In this document: piece by piece, positions 36,082 through 45,580 of the stretch | Layout of the letters: each line of letters begins with the position of its first letter | Numbering within the stretch: the stretch's first letter is position 1 | From: Bradyrhizobium sp. CCBAU 51765 | GTDB taxonomy: Bacteria > Pseudomonadota > Alphaproteobacteria > Rhizobiales > Xanthobacteraceae | Direction of reading: 5' to 3' | Length of the DNA stretch: 64,000 nt | NCBI RefSeq assembly: GCF_015291725.1 | Contig: NZ_CP030038.1 | Span: forward strand, 8,352,217-8,416,216 | Position numbers and translations under genes: made by a program | The notes under the pieces: model-generated | The model's database searches: none | Seen by the model: only the letters and a program-made list of their open reading frames with translations | Told to the model about the DNA's origin: nothing

Positions 36082-37163
36082 TGATCCTCTCAGGCGATCC
36101 GCCGAAGAGCCGCGTGCTCACGCTCCTTCTCGTCGTCATCATCCTGGCGCTCGCGGCGACACCGTTCCTGTTTCCGGGTGCGAAGGCGCTGAACGTCGCC
36201 GCCAAGATCTGCGTGTTCGCCGCGCTGGTCGCCTCCTACGATCTGCTGCTCGGCTACACCGGCTCGGTGTCGTTCGCCCACACCATGTTCTACGGCATCG
36301 GCAGCTACGCCATCGCGATCGCGCTGTACGGGATGGGCCCGAACTGGGCCGCGGTCGCAACTGGAATCGTCGTGGGCCTGCCGCTCGCAGCTCTGCTCGC
36401 GCTGGCCATCGGGCTCTTTTCGCTGCGCGTCGCGGCGATCTTCTTCGCCATGATCACGCTGGCCGTGGCGTCCGCCTTCCAGGTGCTGGCCTCGCAGCTG
36501 TCCTGGCTGACGGGGGGCGAGGACGGACGCAGCTTCCAGCTGCCGGAGCTGCTGCGCCCCGGCACCGTGCTGATCTCCAAGAGCCTGTTCGGCTTCGAGA
36601 TCAACGGCCGGATCCTGACCTTCTACCTGGTGTTCGCCGTTTCGGCGCTGATGATCCTCGCCTTGCTGCGCGTCGTGAACTCGCCGTTCGGGCGTGTGCT
36701 GCAGGCGATCCGCGAGAACCGGTTTCGCGCCGAGGCACTCGGCTTCCGCACCGTGTTCCACCTGACCTACGCCAACTGCCTCGCGGCACTCGTGGCCGCC
36801 AGCGCCGGCATCCTGAACGCGCTGTGGCTGCGCTATGCCGGCCCCGATACCTCTCTGAGCTTCTCGATCATGCTGGACATCCTGCTGATGGTCGTGATCG
36901 GCGGCATGGGCACGATCTACGGCGCGCTCATCGGCGCCACCATCTTCATCCTCGCCCAGAACTATCTGCAATCGCTGATGGGCGTTGCCTCCAACGCGGC
37001 GGGCGAAGCCGGCCTGCCGCTGCTGCCGGGGCTGCTGCATCCCGACCGCTGGCTGCTGTGGCTCGGTCTGCTGTTCATCGCCAGCGTTTACTTCTTCCCG
37101 ACCGGCGTGGTCGGGCGGCTGCGCAAGGCCGGCGGCGACAAGAGCGCCGGCAGCTCGCATTAA
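36078..37163 (+). CDS. livM: Liv-type ABC transporter permease (LivM)
   Basis: Second permease, 361 residues, about nine membrane segments. Family signatures: YDLLLGYTGSVSFAHTMFYGIGSYA and FGRVLQAIRENRFRAEALG (family stretches, given in part). It starts at ATG 36078, overlapping livH by four bases, and closes the operon; the next gene begins 174 bases on. The whole unit CoA-transferase, binding protein, LivG, LivF, LivH, LivM reads in one direction. Confidence 0.9.
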   Translation: MMILSGDPPKSRVLTLLLVVIILALAATPFLFPGAKALNVAAKICVFAALVASYDLLLGYTGSVSFAHTMFYGIGSYAIAIALYGMGPNWAAVATGIVVGLPLAALLALAIGLFSLRVAAIFFAMITLAVASAFQVLASQLSWLTGGEDGRSFQLPELLRPGTVLISKSLFGFEINGRILTFYLVFAVSALMILALLRVVNSPFGRVLQAIRENRFRAEALGFRTVFHLTYANCLAALVAASAGILNALWLRYAGPDTSLSFSIMLDILLMVVIGGMGTIYGALIGATIFILAQNYLQSLMGVASNAAGEAGLPLLPGLLHPDRWLLWLGLLFIASVYFFPTGVVGRLRKAGGDKSAGSSH

Positions 37164-37337
37164 GCCGTTGGTAATGATGCAGCGCGGCGTTTGCTGCGCG
37201 CGCCGCGCAACCGTGACGGGCTTCCCGCTGCGCGACGTGCGGACGCCGTTGCTCAACCGGATTAATACTTGGGTAACTTGCTTTCCTAAGGTTTGCGCCA
37301 TTTGTGCGGTGTATTCCTGTTCCTCATGTGAGGTGGA

Positions 37338-40300
37338 ATGCGCCAGGTCCTTTCTACGGTGGCTGCCGGAATGTCTCTTGCCGCAAGGAGCGGCTGGGAG
37401 GCCTTGGCACGACGTAGTCCCGTCCTGTGGTTGACCCTGTGCGGCGTGTTGCTGGTCGCCGGAATCTTCGCCGTCACGGCCATGGCCGTCGGCGAATTCC
37501 GCGAGCGGACCCTCGCCAATCGCGAACGCGAGCTGGAAAACACGGTGCAGCTGATCGCGCGGCATTTCGATCAGCAATTCGAGGATTCCGACGTCGTCGC
37601 CGCCGATCTGATCGGGCAGATGAACCTGGCCGACATCAGCTCCCCGGCAATGTTCCGCGAGCGCCTGTCCGGACCCGACACGAACCAGATGCTGCGCAGC
37701 AAGATCAGCTCCGTGTCCCATCTGGGCGACATCGCGATCTATGATGCCGACGGCGAGCTGATCAACTGGTCGCGGGCCCACCCGCTGCCCAAGATCAATG
37801 TTTCGTCCCGGGCCTACTTTCAGACGTTCAAGACGAATCCGCAGTCCGAAACGGTGCTGCTGGAATCCGTCCGCAGCTTCATCATCAACAAATGGACCAC
37901 GATCGTCGCACGCCGGTTGACCGGCGCCGACGGCATCTTCCTCGGCGCGATGGTGCGCCGGATCGACCCGGACAGCTACCGGCAGTATTTCGCGTCCGTC
38001 GCGCTCGCCGAGGGTACGGCCATCTCGCTGTTCGACCGTCACGGCAAGATGCTGGCGCGCCATCCGCATGTCGAAGAGCTGATCGGGCGCAACCTCAGGG
38101 ATGCACCACTGATGCGGAAGGTGCTCACCAATGGCGGCCAGCAGACTCTCCGCGTCAGGGGCCTCATCGACGACGAGGAGCGGCTCGGCTCGGCGGCGTC
38201 GCTGACGCATTTCCCGCTGGTCATCGTCGGCACCAACACCACGGCGGCGGCCCTTGCGGACTGGCGGCAGCAGACCGGCTTCATGGTCACGACCGCAGCG
38301 CTTTCAGCCGGCGTCATCGCGCTGATCCTGTATCTGATCATCCGCCAGATCAACCGGCAGAATCGTGAGGCGCAGGAGCGGATCGAAGCGAAGCGGCTTC
38401 AGCTCGACACCGCCCTCAACAACATGTCGCAAGGGCTGATCCTGTACGACGCCGCCGGTTACATCGTCACCTGCAACCGCCGCTACGCCGACATGTTCGG
38501 CCTCTCCCACGACGTCATCAAGCCGGGCTGCCACATCCGCGAGGCGATGTATCATCGCAAGGAGCGCGGCGCATTCGACGGCGATGTGGAGACGTTTTGC
38601 GCCGACGTGATGAGGATCGTCGCAGAAGGCAGGGTCTCCACGAGAATTCATCAGTTGGCCAACGGCCGCGCCTTCCAGGTCATCAACACGCCGCTCGCGC
38701 AGGGCGGATGGGTCGCCACGATCGAAGACATCACCGAGCGCCGCAACCTGGAACGGGAGCGCGACCGCAACTACACCTTCCTGCGCGAGATCATCGACCA
38801 TATCCCCTCGCAGATCACCGTGAAGGATGCGCGCACGCGGCAATATCTGCTGCTCAACGGCGTTGCCGAACAGCTGTTCGGCCAGTCGCGCCAGGATGTC
38901 GTGGGCAAGACGGCGTTCGACATCTTCCCCGAGGCGCTCGCCGCCCGCATCACCGAAGACGACAGCAGCGCGCTGGAATCGGCCAGGGGATTGTTCAAGG
39001 ACGAGCACGCCTGGCAGATGCCGGGTGTGGGGCCGCGTTACATCACATCGAGCCGGATCGGCATTCGCGATGAGGCCGGCGAACCCCGCTATCTCATCCA
39101 TGTCATCGAGGACGTCACCGAGCGACGCCGCGCCGACGAGCAGATCGCGCATCTGGCGCATTACGATGCGCTGACCGACTTGCCGAACCGAACCCTTTTC
39201 CGCGAGCAGATCGAACGCGAGCTGGCGAAGGTCGCCGGCGGCGAACGGTTCGCGCTGCTCTACATCGACGTCGACGAATTCAAGGGCATCAACGACTCGC
39301 TCGGCCATCACGTCGGCGACGAGCTGTTGAAGGCGATCGCGGACCGTCTCCGCGGCTGCCTCAAGCCGGGCGACCTGATCGCGCGGCTCGGCGGCGACGA
39401 GTTCGCGGTGATCCAGACCGGGATCGAATCCCCCGCCGACGTGCTGTCCTTCCTGACGCGGATCTACCAGGCGATCCGGCAGCCCTATCGTTGTCTCGGC
39501 CATCAGCTCTCCACCGATGCCAGCATCGGGATTGCGCTGGCGCCGCAGGACGGCGCCGATCTCGATCAGCTGATCAAGAACGCAGACCTTGCATTGTACG
39601 GCGCCAAGGCCAATGGACGCCGCACCCACCGCTTCTTCGAGCCGGAGATGGACGCGAGCGCCAAGGCGCGCCTGAGCATGGAGCTGGATTTGCGGCAGGC
39701 CCTCGTGAATGGCGGCTTCGAGATTCACTATCAGCCGCTGGTCGATCTGCGCACCAACGAAGTATCCGGCTGCGAGGCGCTGCTGCGCTGGCGGCATCCC
39801 GAGCGCGGCATGGTGTCGCCGGCGGAGTTCATTCCGGTCGCCGAGGACACCGGCATGATCAACGAGCTCGGCGACTGGGTGTTGCGGATGGCCTGCAACG
39901 AGGCCGCGACCTGGCCGGCGCATGTGCGCGTCGCGGTCAACGTCTCGCCGGTGCAGCTCAAATGCGACACGCTGGCATTGCGGATTGCGGGCGCGCTCGC
40001 CGCCTCCGGGCTGAACCCGCGTCGGCTCGAGCTCGAGATCACCGAGGCCGTGCTGATCCGCGACGACGAGGCGGCGCTCTCGATCCTGCATCAGCTCCGC
40101 TCGATCGGCGTGCGCATCGCGCTCGACGATTTCGGCACCGGCTACTCCTCGCTGAGCTATCTGAAGCGCTTCCCGTTCGACAAGATCAAGATCGACCGCT
40201 GCTTCGTCGTCGACATCGCCGAGGCGAGCGGCTCGCCCGTGATCGTGCAGGCGGTGGTGAACATTGCGGCCGCCAGCAGCATGACCACGGTCGCCGAGGG

Positions 40301-40448
40301 TGTCGAGACCGAGGCACAGCGCGACATGCTACGCGCGCTCGGCTGCACGCAGATGCAGGGCTATCTGTTCAGCGCCCCGAAGCCGGCGAGCGAGGTGCGA
40401 AAGCTGTTCGGCCCCGGCGACGCAGCGCCCGTGGCTGCGGTGGCCTGA
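37338..40448 (+). CDS. Membrane sensor PAS-GGDEF-EAL protein
   Basis: A 1036-residue cyclic di-GMP enzyme. Two membrane segments (about 28-50 and 315-338) bracket a large periplasmic dCACHE-like sensor with SSRAYFQTFKTNP. Two PAS domains follow (about 355-470 and 480-600), then a GGDEF domain with the intact motif RLGGDEFAVIQ and an EAL domain with EALLRW (the E-A-L motif), NVSPVQL, LEITEAVL, LDDFGTGYSS, IKIDRCF and VAEGVET. All catalytic signatures of both domains look intact. It ends with the A of TGA shared with the ATG of the next GGDEF gene, so the two are co-translated. Confidence 0.92.
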   Translation: MRQVLSTVAAGMSLAARSGWEALARRSPVLWLTLCGVLLVAGIFAVTAMAVGEFRERTLANRERELENTVQLIARHFDQQFEDSDVVAADLIGQMNLADISSPAMFRERLSGPDTNQMLRSKISSVSHLGDIAIYDADGELINWSRAHPLPKINVSSRAYFQTFKTNPQSETVLLESVRSFIINKWTTIVARRLTGADGIFLGAMVRRIDPDSYRQYFASVALAEGTAISLFDRHGKMLARHPHVEELIGRNLRDAPLMRKVLTNGGQQTLRVRGLIDDEERLGSAASLTHFPLVIVGTNTTAAALADWRQQTGFMVTTAALSAGVIALILYLIIRQINRQNREAQERIEAKRLQLDTALNNMSQGLILYDAAGYIVTCNRRYADMFGLSHDVIKPGCHIREAMYHRKERGAFDGDVETFCADVMRIVAEGRVSTRIHQLANGRAFQVINTPLAQGGWVATIEDITERRNLERERDRNYTFLREIIDHIPSQITVKDARTRQYLLLNGVAEQLFGQSRQDVVGKTAFDIFPEALAARITEDDSSALESARGLFKDEHAWQMPGVGPRYITSSRIGIRDEAGEPRYLIHVIEDVTERRRADEQIAHLAHYDALTDLPNRTLFREQIERELAKVAGGERFALLYIDVDEFKGINDSLGHHVGDELLKAIADRLRGCLKPGDLIARLGGDEFAVIQTGIESPADVLSFLTRIYQAIRQPYRCLGHQLSTDASIGIALAPQDGADLDQLIKNADLALYGAKANGRRTHRFFEPEMDASAKARLSMELDLRQALVNGGFEIHYQPLVDLRTNEVSGCEALLRWRHPERGMVSPAEFIPVAEDTGMINELGDWVLRMACNEAATWPAHVRVAVNVSPVQLKCDTLALRIAGALAASGLNPRRLELEITEAVLIRDDEAALSILHQLRSIGVRIALDDFGTGYSSLSYLKRFPFDKIKIDRCFVVDIAEASGSPVIVQAVVNIAAASSMTTVAEGVETEAQRDMLRALGCTQMQGYLFSAPKPASEVRKLFGPGDAAPVAAVA

Positions 40449-41503
40449 TGGCGAGGTCAAGGACAGCTCCGGCCACAGCCGTCGACGTTGCGGATTCCTA
40501 CGCCGTACGGCTGATGCAGCACCTGGTGGTGCCCACCTTCGTGATCGACCCCAAGCGCCGTGTGGTGATCTGGAACAGGGCCTGCGAACGATTGACCGGC
40601 GTCGCCGCCTCCGAGGTGATCGGTACCGGCAAGCACTGGCAGGCCTTTTACGAGACCAGGCGCCCTTGCCTTGCCGACCTCGTCGCGCTGGACCGTCCCG
40701 AGCAGCTGCCGGAGTACTATTCTGAATATGCCGCGCGCGGCCATAACGGCCTCGGCTTCTCCGCGGAGAACTGGTGCGTGATGCCGAAGCTCGGCAGCCA
40801 GCTCTATCTCGCCATCGACGCCGGCCCGATCCACGACGAGGCCGGCGGGCTGATCGCGGTGGTGGAGACGCTGCGCGACCTCACCGACCAGAAGCGCGCC
40901 GAGATGGCGCTGAAGGAGCTCGCCACCAAGGACGGGCTGACCGGCCTGTCGAACCGCCGCTCCTTCGACCAGATGCTGTCGGACGAATGGGCGCGCGCCC
41001 AGCGCACGCAGAAGCCGCTGGCGCTGCTGTTCGTCGATGTCGATCATTTCAAGCTGTTCAACGACCGCCACGGCCACCAGAGCGGCGACGAGTGCCTGCG
41101 CGCGGTTGCCGCCGTCGTCAGCCGGCACGCGGTGCGCCCGCTCGATCTCGCCGGCCGTTATGGCGGCGAGGAGTTCGCGCTGATCCTGCCGGACATGGAT
41201 TGCGACACCGCCTGCAAAGTGGCCGAGGCGATTCGCTGCGCGGTCACGGCGTTGCAGATCGCCCACGGCGCCACGGGCGCCGGCGACCACGTCACTCTCA
41301 GCGTCGGTGTCGCCAGCCACATCCCCGGCGGTGCCGACGGCGGCCCCGACCGGCTGCTGGGCGCCGCCGACGAGGCGCTCTATGTGGCCAAACGCCTCGG
41401 CCGCAACCGCATCATCTGCGCCGAACGGGTGCTTGCCGAATTCGCCGCCCTCGGCCGGCAGGCGGCAATGGTTCCGGCCCCTGTCCGGCGCAAATCGGCT
41501 TGA
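40448..41503 (+). CDS. PAS-GGDEF diguanylate cyclase
   Basis: A 351-residue cytoplasmic enzyme making cyclic di-GMP from GTP. The N-terminal PAS domain (about 20-150) has VPTFVIDPKRRVVIWNRACERLTG-type sequence (first part quoted), and the GGDEF domain carries GGEEF in RYGGEEFALILPD, the active variant, with DVDHFKLFNDRHGHQSGD upstream. An RxxD inhibitory site is not obvious before the active site. The gene overlaps the end of the upstream GGDEF-EAL gene by one base. Pairing a cyclase-only protein with a two-way protein suggests a shared signal. Confidence 0.9.
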   Translation: MARSRTAPATAVDVADSYAVRLMQHLVVPTFVIDPKRRVVIWNRACERLTGVAASEVIGTGKHWQAFYETRRPCLADLVALDRPEQLPEYYSEYAARGHNGLGFSAENWCVMPKLGSQLYLAIDAGPIHDEAGGLIAVVETLRDLTDQKRAEMALKELATKDGLTGLSNRRSFDQMLSDEWARAQRTQKPLALLFVDVDHFKLFNDRHGHQSGDECLRAVAAVVSRHAVRPLDLAGRYGGEEFALILPDMDCDTACKVAEAIRCAVTALQIAHGATGAGDHVTLSVGVASHIPGGADGGPDRLLGAADEALYVAKRLGRNRIICAERVLAEFAALGRQAAMVPAPVRRKSA

Positions 41504-41523
41504 GCGCATGCGGCGAGAAGCGG

Positions 41524-41552
41524 TTGCCCACCCCTCGCCAATCGGCTAAATG
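41524..41552 (+). promoter_or_regulatory. Possible sigma70 promoter of the tRNA gene
   Basis: TTGCCC (41524-41529) and TAAATG (41547-41552) are 17 bases apart; transcription would start about three bases before the tRNA 5' end. Partial match to consensus only. Confidence 0.35.
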
Positions 41553-41561
41553 AAACCCACT

Positions 41562-41638
41562 GCACCCGTAGCTCAGCTGGATAGAGCGTTGCCCTCCGAA
41601 GGCAAAGGTCACACGTTCGAATCGTGTCGGGTGCGCCA
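41562..41638 (+). tRNA. tRNA-Arg (anticodon CCG)
   Basis: A complete 77-base cloverleaf including the encoded CCA: acceptor GCACCCG pairs with CGGGTGC, D arm GCTC/GAGC, anticodon stem TTGCC/GGCAA around loop CTCCGAA with anticodon CCG, five-base variable loop AGGTC, and T arm ACACG/CGTGT around TTCGAAT. It reads the CGG codon, which is common in a GC-rich genome. tRNA-Arg genes are frequent integration sites, but no integrase lies downstream here. Confidence 0.97.
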
Positions 41639-41667
41639 GATTTTGCCAGCGGTTTTCATGCCGGCAC

Positions 41668-41877
41668 TCACGTCAACATCGCGACAATCGCCTGGACCTG
41701 ATCGGAGGCGGACGTCACCAGTCCATCATACGACGTTTGGCCGTGTGCGGCGGCTTTCAGGATGCATTCGGCCACGGCCGCTTTGAGACCGAAGACCGAT
41801 TGATGGGCCGGCACGTTCGCCATCACGGTTTCCAGGGCCTGACGCATCGTCTGAATGAGCTCGGAGCTGTATTTCAT
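41668..41877 (-). CDS. Small conserved-looking hypothetical protein
   Basis: A 69-residue acidic-neutral helical protein (MKYSSELIQTMRQALETVM start) that I do not recognise. The ribosome-binding site GGAGGA eight bases upstream of the ATG at 41877 is strong, and codon use matches neighbours, so it is probably real. It has no signal peptide or membrane segment; the segment PAHQSVFGLKAAVAECILKAA suggests amphipathic helices. It lies between the tRNA and tspO, convergent with the tRNA. Confidence 0.65.
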   Translation of the reverse strand: MKYSSELIQTMRQALETVMANVPAHQSVFGLKAAVAECILKAAAHGQTSYDGLVTSASDQVQAIVAMLT

Positions 41878-41972
41878 TGGCTGTCCTCCGCGGGCTCATA
41901 TTAGATCGCGTGCCCATGCTTGCCACTCACAAGCCCGGGATTGCTGTTTGAGATTGTTTGAGAATCAACGTC

Positions 41973-42416
41973 TCAATTCAAACGCCAGATCGCCGCATTG
42001 AGCACGCCGGCAAACGCGACCCACGCCGCGTAAGGTACGAACAAGGCGGCTGCCAGTCTGTCTCGTGACATCTCGAGGCCGATGTAGGTCACGATCGCGG
42101 CGAACAGGCCGATGAGGATGACGAGCGCGGCGCCGATCTGGTGCATCGTGAACATGACCGGAGACCAGATGAAATTGAGCGCCAGCTGTGCCGTCCAGAC
42201 CAGCATCGCCCTTCCCGACGGCGCACGACGATAGGTCCGCCAGCCCGCGACGGCGATCATGATGTAAAGGATGGTCCACGCCACCGGAAACGCCCAGTTC
42301 GGCGGCACGAAATCCGGCTTGGCCAGGCCCGCATACCACTCTCCGGGAAGATTGGTCGCGCCGATCAGCCAGCCGATGCCGACCACGGCGACGACGAAGA
42401 CCAGCAACTGAAACAT
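41973..42416 (-). CDS. tspO: TspO/MBR family tryptophan-rich sensory protein
   Basis: A 147-residue membrane protein with five helices, the bacterial relative of the mitochondrial peripheral benzodiazepine receptor; it binds porphyrins and acts in oxygen or stress control. The family segments KPDFVPPNWAFPVAWTILYIM, WTAQLALNFIWSPVMF and YAAWVAFAGVLNAAIWRLN are clear. GAGGTGATGG precedes the ATG. In relatives TspO modulates the oxygen response, which would fit the RegBA system of the same chromosome, though they are not neighbours here. Confidence 0.92.
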   Translation of the reverse strand: MFQLLVFVVAVVGIGWLIGATNLPGEWYAGLAKPDFVPPNWAFPVAWTILYIMIAVAGWRTYRRAPSGRAMLVWTAQLALNFIWSPVMFTMHQIGAALVILIGLFAAIVTYIGLEMSRDRLAAALFVPYAAWVAFAGVLNAAIWRLN

Positions 42417-42459
42417 CCATCACCTCGCGCTTCCCCTGGCCCGATTGTATCATCTTTCC

Positions 42460-43560
42460 ATGAGCGAACCCGACACTGTGACCGGCGCAGCCTCGCCGGT
42501 GCGCAAGATCATCCATATCGACATGGATGCCTTCTATGCATCAGTGGAGCAACGCGACAATCCGCAGCTGCGCGGAAAGCCGGTGGCGGTCGGAGGCTCC
42601 GCGGAACGCGGCGTCGTCGCGGCTGCCAGCTACGAGGCCCGCAAGTTCGGCGTTCGCTCCGCCATGCCGTCGGTGACGGCGAAGCGGCAATGTCCAGAGC
42701 TGATCTTCGTCAAGCCGCGCTTCGAGATCTACAAGGCGATCTCCAGGCAGATCCGCGACATCTTCGCCGAGCACACGGCCATCGTCGAGCCGTTGTCGCT
42801 GGATGAGGCCTATCTCGACGTGACGGAGAACCTGCAAGGCATCCCGCTGGCGCGGGACATCGCGCGGAAGATCCGCGAGAAGATCAAGGCCGAGACGGGC
42901 CTCAACGCTTCAGCGGGCATCTCCTACAACAAGTTCCTGGCCAAGCTCGCCTCGGACCATCGCAAGCCCAACGGCCAGTTCGTGATCGCGCCGGAGATGG
43001 GGCCGGCCTTCGTCGAGACGCTGCCGGTCGGCAAGTTCCACGGGATCGGCCCGGCGACAGCTGCGAAGATGAATGCGCTCGGCCTGTTCACCGGCCGCGA
43101 TATCCGCAACCAGACGCTGGAGTTCATGAACGCGAATTTCGGCAAGTCCGGCGCCTATTACTATTGGATCTCGCGCGGCGTCGACGAGCGGCCGGTGCGG
43201 GCCAACCGGATCCGCAAGTCGATCGGCGCGGAGAACACGTTCTCGATCGACCTCGACGCATTCGACGCGCTGGTCGCCGAACTCAGGCCCCTCGTCGACA
43301 AGGTCTGGCGCCATTGCGAGACGACCGGCAATCGCGGCCGCACCATCACCCTGAAAATCAAGTTCGCCGACTTCGAGATCATCACGCGCAGCAGGTCCGT
43401 CGCTGCGGCCGTCGCGGGCCGGGACGAACTGGAGCGGCTGGCCTGCGGCCTGCTCGAAGCCGAGATGCCGCTGCCCAAGCGCGTCAGGCTGTTGGGGGTC
43501 TCGCTGTCCTCGCTCCAGGTCGGCGGCGATTCGGAGCCGCAGTTGACGCTGGGCATCTGA
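42460..43560 (+). CDS. dinB: DNA polymerase IV
   Basis: Y-family translesion polymerase, 366 residues. The catalytic motifs are HIDMDAFYASVEQRDNP and SLDEAYLDVT; the little-finger and helix-hairpin-helix regions follow (GKFHGIGPATAAKMNALG). The C terminus ends QLTLGI, close to the QL-x-L-F sliding-clamp motif, with Gly in place of the aromatic residue. ATG 42460 follows the family start. No LexA box was recognised in the short divergent gap to tspO. A second, ImuB-type polymerase is common in these genomes but not in this window. Confidence 0.93.
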   Translation: MSEPDTVTGAASPVRKIIHIDMDAFYASVEQRDNPQLRGKPVAVGGSAERGVVAAASYEARKFGVRSAMPSVTAKRQCPELIFVKPRFEIYKAISRQIRDIFAEHTAIVEPLSLDEAYLDVTENLQGIPLARDIARKIREKIKAETGLNASAGISYNKFLAKLASDHRKPNGQFVIAPEMGPAFVETLPVGKFHGIGPATAAKMNALGLFTGRDIRNQTLEFMNANFGKSGAYYYWISRGVDERPVRANRIRKSIGAENTFSIDLDAFDALVAELRPLVDKVWRHCETTGNRGRTITLKIKFADFEIITRSRSVAAAVAGRDELERLACGLLEAEMPLPKRVRLLGVSLSSLQVGGDSEPQLTLGI

Positions 43561-43665
43561 ATCCGGCCGGAGGACCGCTTCGGCGAACGCGACATCTTTA
43601 GCAGCGACGCGGCCCAAAACCTGTCGTAGAGACGTCAAACAGGTCTTTTCGCGATTGATGTTGGA

Positions 43666-45078
43666 ATGCTTGCCTTATTGATACGCCTCGGACTGCGCTT
43701 CGAAGACCGCCTCGAGGAGCGGCGATTTGTCGACCAATATGTCCGGAGCAGCCTCGGATGGACGCAGATCGCAATGCTGCTCGGCGCCGCCACCTATGCC
43801 GGCTACACGCTCTGGGATTGGGTGCTGTACCCCGAAGTGGTTCCGATCACGCTCGCAATCCGCGGCGGCACGGCCGTATTTATCCTGCTGCCGCTGACGG
43901 CGCTGCTGTCGCGACGATGGATGAAGCCCTGGGCGGAGACGATCTTCCTCGTCTATTGCGTCATTCCCGGCTGCATCCTGCCCAGCATTTATCTGGTGCT
44001 GCCGTCGGGCTTCACGTTTGCCGCGCCCGGCATGATGATGATCATCCTGTTCGTCTCGACCATGCTGCCGTTGCGGATCGGCTCGCTGGCGATTTTCTGT
44101 TTGCTGTCGTGGGTGGCGCTGCTGGTCGCCGAGTCGTTCGCGACGACGATGCCGACCGGGCTGAGCTTCATCAATCATTCTCTCGTCGGCAACGCCTACG
44201 CGTTGTCGCTCTACGCCGTCGCTGCGCGCGAATACCGGGCGCGAAGACAATTCCGGACGTCGGAGGCGCTGCAGCGGGAAAAGGAACGCTCGGAGAAATC
44301 GCTGCGCGACCTGCGCGCGACCCAGGAGCAGCTCGTGCAGGCGGAAAAGCTCGCCTCGCTCGGCCAATTGGTGGCCGGTGTCGCGCACGAGGTCAACACC
44401 CCGCTCGGCCTCGCCCTGACAACCTCGACCGCCATGCAGACCGATCTGCAAACGATGGCTGACGCCTTGGGCGGACCATCGGTCCGGCGTTCCGACCTGA
44501 CCAAGGGCATCGACAGGCTCAAGCAGGGGCTCAGTCTGACCTTCGACAATCTGCACCGCGCATCCGAGATGGTGCAAAGCTTCAGGCAGGTCGCCGTCCA
44601 TCAGGCCGACGAGGACCGGCGGACGTTCGAGCTCAAGGACTGGCTGTCGGAGTTGACGTCCAAGCTCGGGCCATTGCTGTCGCATCATGGCCTGACGATC
44701 GAGGTCCGATGCCCGGCGGGAATCGAGCTCAACAGCTACCCCGGAGCGCTTGCCCAGGTGATCAGCAATCTCGCCCTCAATAGCGCAGGGCATGCCTATC
44801 CCGACAAGAGAGGCGGCCGGTTTGTCCTCACGGCCAGCCAGCCGGACCCGACATCCGTCCGCCTCGTCTGCGCTGATGAGGGCGTCGGAATTCCCGAGGA
44901 GTTACAGGCGCAGATCTTCGATCCGTTCGTCACGACTGGTCGGGAGAGCGGCCATGCCGGCCTGGGTCTGCACATCGCCTTCAATCTGGTGGCCTCCTCG
45001 CTGAACGGGCGCCTGCGGCTCGAGAGCACGACGGGTCCGGGGACTCAGATCGCCATCGAGATTCCGCTCCAGGCATGA
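43666..45078 (+). CDS. Membrane sensor histidine kinase (HisKA/HATPase)
   Basis: A 470-residue orphan kinase. Five to six membrane segments (about 35-215) form the sensor; a coiled-coil (about 222-255) leads to the phosphoacceptor box LVAGVAHEVNTPLGLALT, and the ATPase has NLALNSAGHAYPDKRG, ADEGVGIPEEL and GLGLHIAFNLVASSLNG. The N box reads NSAGHA. There is no HAMP or PAS domain. No response regulator is adjacent. It starts 105 bases after dinB. Confidence 0.85.
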   Translation: MLALLIRLGLRFEDRLEERRFVDQYVRSSLGWTQIAMLLGAATYAGYTLWDWVLYPEVVPITLAIRGGTAVFILLPLTALLSRRWMKPWAETIFLVYCVIPGCILPSIYLVLPSGFTFAAPGMMMIILFVSTMLPLRIGSLAIFCLLSWVALLVAESFATTMPTGLSFINHSLVGNAYALSLYAVAAREYRARRQFRTSEALQREKERSEKSLRDLRATQEQLVQAEKLASLGQLVAGVAHEVNTPLGLALTTSTAMQTDLQTMADALGGPSVRRSDLTKGIDRLKQGLSLTFDNLHRASEMVQSFRQVAVHQADEDRRTFELKDWLSELTSKLGPLLSHHGLTIEVRCPAGIELNSYPGALAQVISNLALNSAGHAYPDKRGGRFVLTASQPDPTSVRLVCADEGVGIPEELQAQIFDPFVTTGRESGHAGLGLHIAFNLVASSLNGRLRLESTTGPGTQIAIEIPLQA

Positions 45079-45195
45079 CTCCCGCGGCCACGTTGGAGCC
45101 GCCTCGAAAAGCGAACACAGAGCGCCCGACGAGTGCGACCGTCGGTGACGGATTTTCAGGCCCGCCACCGTTGAAAGTCGATCTGCTCGAACCGC

Positions 45196-45495
45196 TCAAT
45201 GCCTCACGTGCTCGAACACCACGATCACGCCGGTCGGTTCGGGCTCATGCGCCATCAGGCGCGTCAGGTCGGAATCGCCCCAATCGGCGAGGCTGACGAC
45301 CTCGCCGCTCTGGCGGTCGGTGTCGGCACCGGGCGATGCTGCAGGCTCGAGGACCTTGAGGCCCATCTCGTCGACGAAGAAGGTGTGCTCGCCGAACATG
45401 CTGTTGAGCTGCGGCATCGCGGGATGTTCGTCGGGCAGCACCTGAGCGCCGAGTTGGTTGACGGTCTGCTTCACCTGTTCGGATGTGAGCTTCAT
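45196..45495 (-). CDS. Small hypothetical protein, possible stress-regulon member
   Basis: A 99-residue soluble acidic protein (MKLTSEQVKQTVNQLGAQVL start), not recognised. GGAG lies six bases before the ATG at 45495; the longer frame to 45573 has no such site. A sequence resembling an EcfG-type promoter lies about 86 bases upstream (45581-45605). It contains HTFFVDEMGLKVLEP and ends FEHVRH. No cysteine, no membrane segment. It is convergent with the sensor kinase. Confidence 0.6.
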   Translation of the reverse strand: MKLTSEQVKQTVNQLGAQVLPDEHPAMPQLNSMFGEHTFFVDEMGLKVLEPAASPGADTDRQSGEVVSLADWGDSDLTRLMAHEPEPTGVIVVFEHVRH

Positions 45496-45580
45496 GAGCT
45501 GCTCCGTTTCTGTCTGCGGTTTCATTGACCCAGGCGGGAGCATGCGTTCCCTGCCCTTGTCCGCCTGGCTCAAAGTCCCG

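Noticed and set aside
36090..38210. 706-codon open frame on the minus strand
   Set aside because: Covers livM and the start of the GGDEF-EAL gene; no domain signature, low-complexity Gln/Arg composition.
38304..40091. 595-codon open frame on the minus strand
   Set aside because: Antisense to the GGDEF-EAL gene with intact catalytic motifs; a shadow.
41562..41700. tRNA-Arg as an integration site of a genomic island
   Set aside because: No integrase, no direct repeat of the tRNA 3' end and no change in gene type was seen downstream.
42417..42459. LexA-controlled promoter between tspO and dinB
   Set aside because: No GTTC-N7-GTTC or other LexA-like site was found in the 43-base gap.
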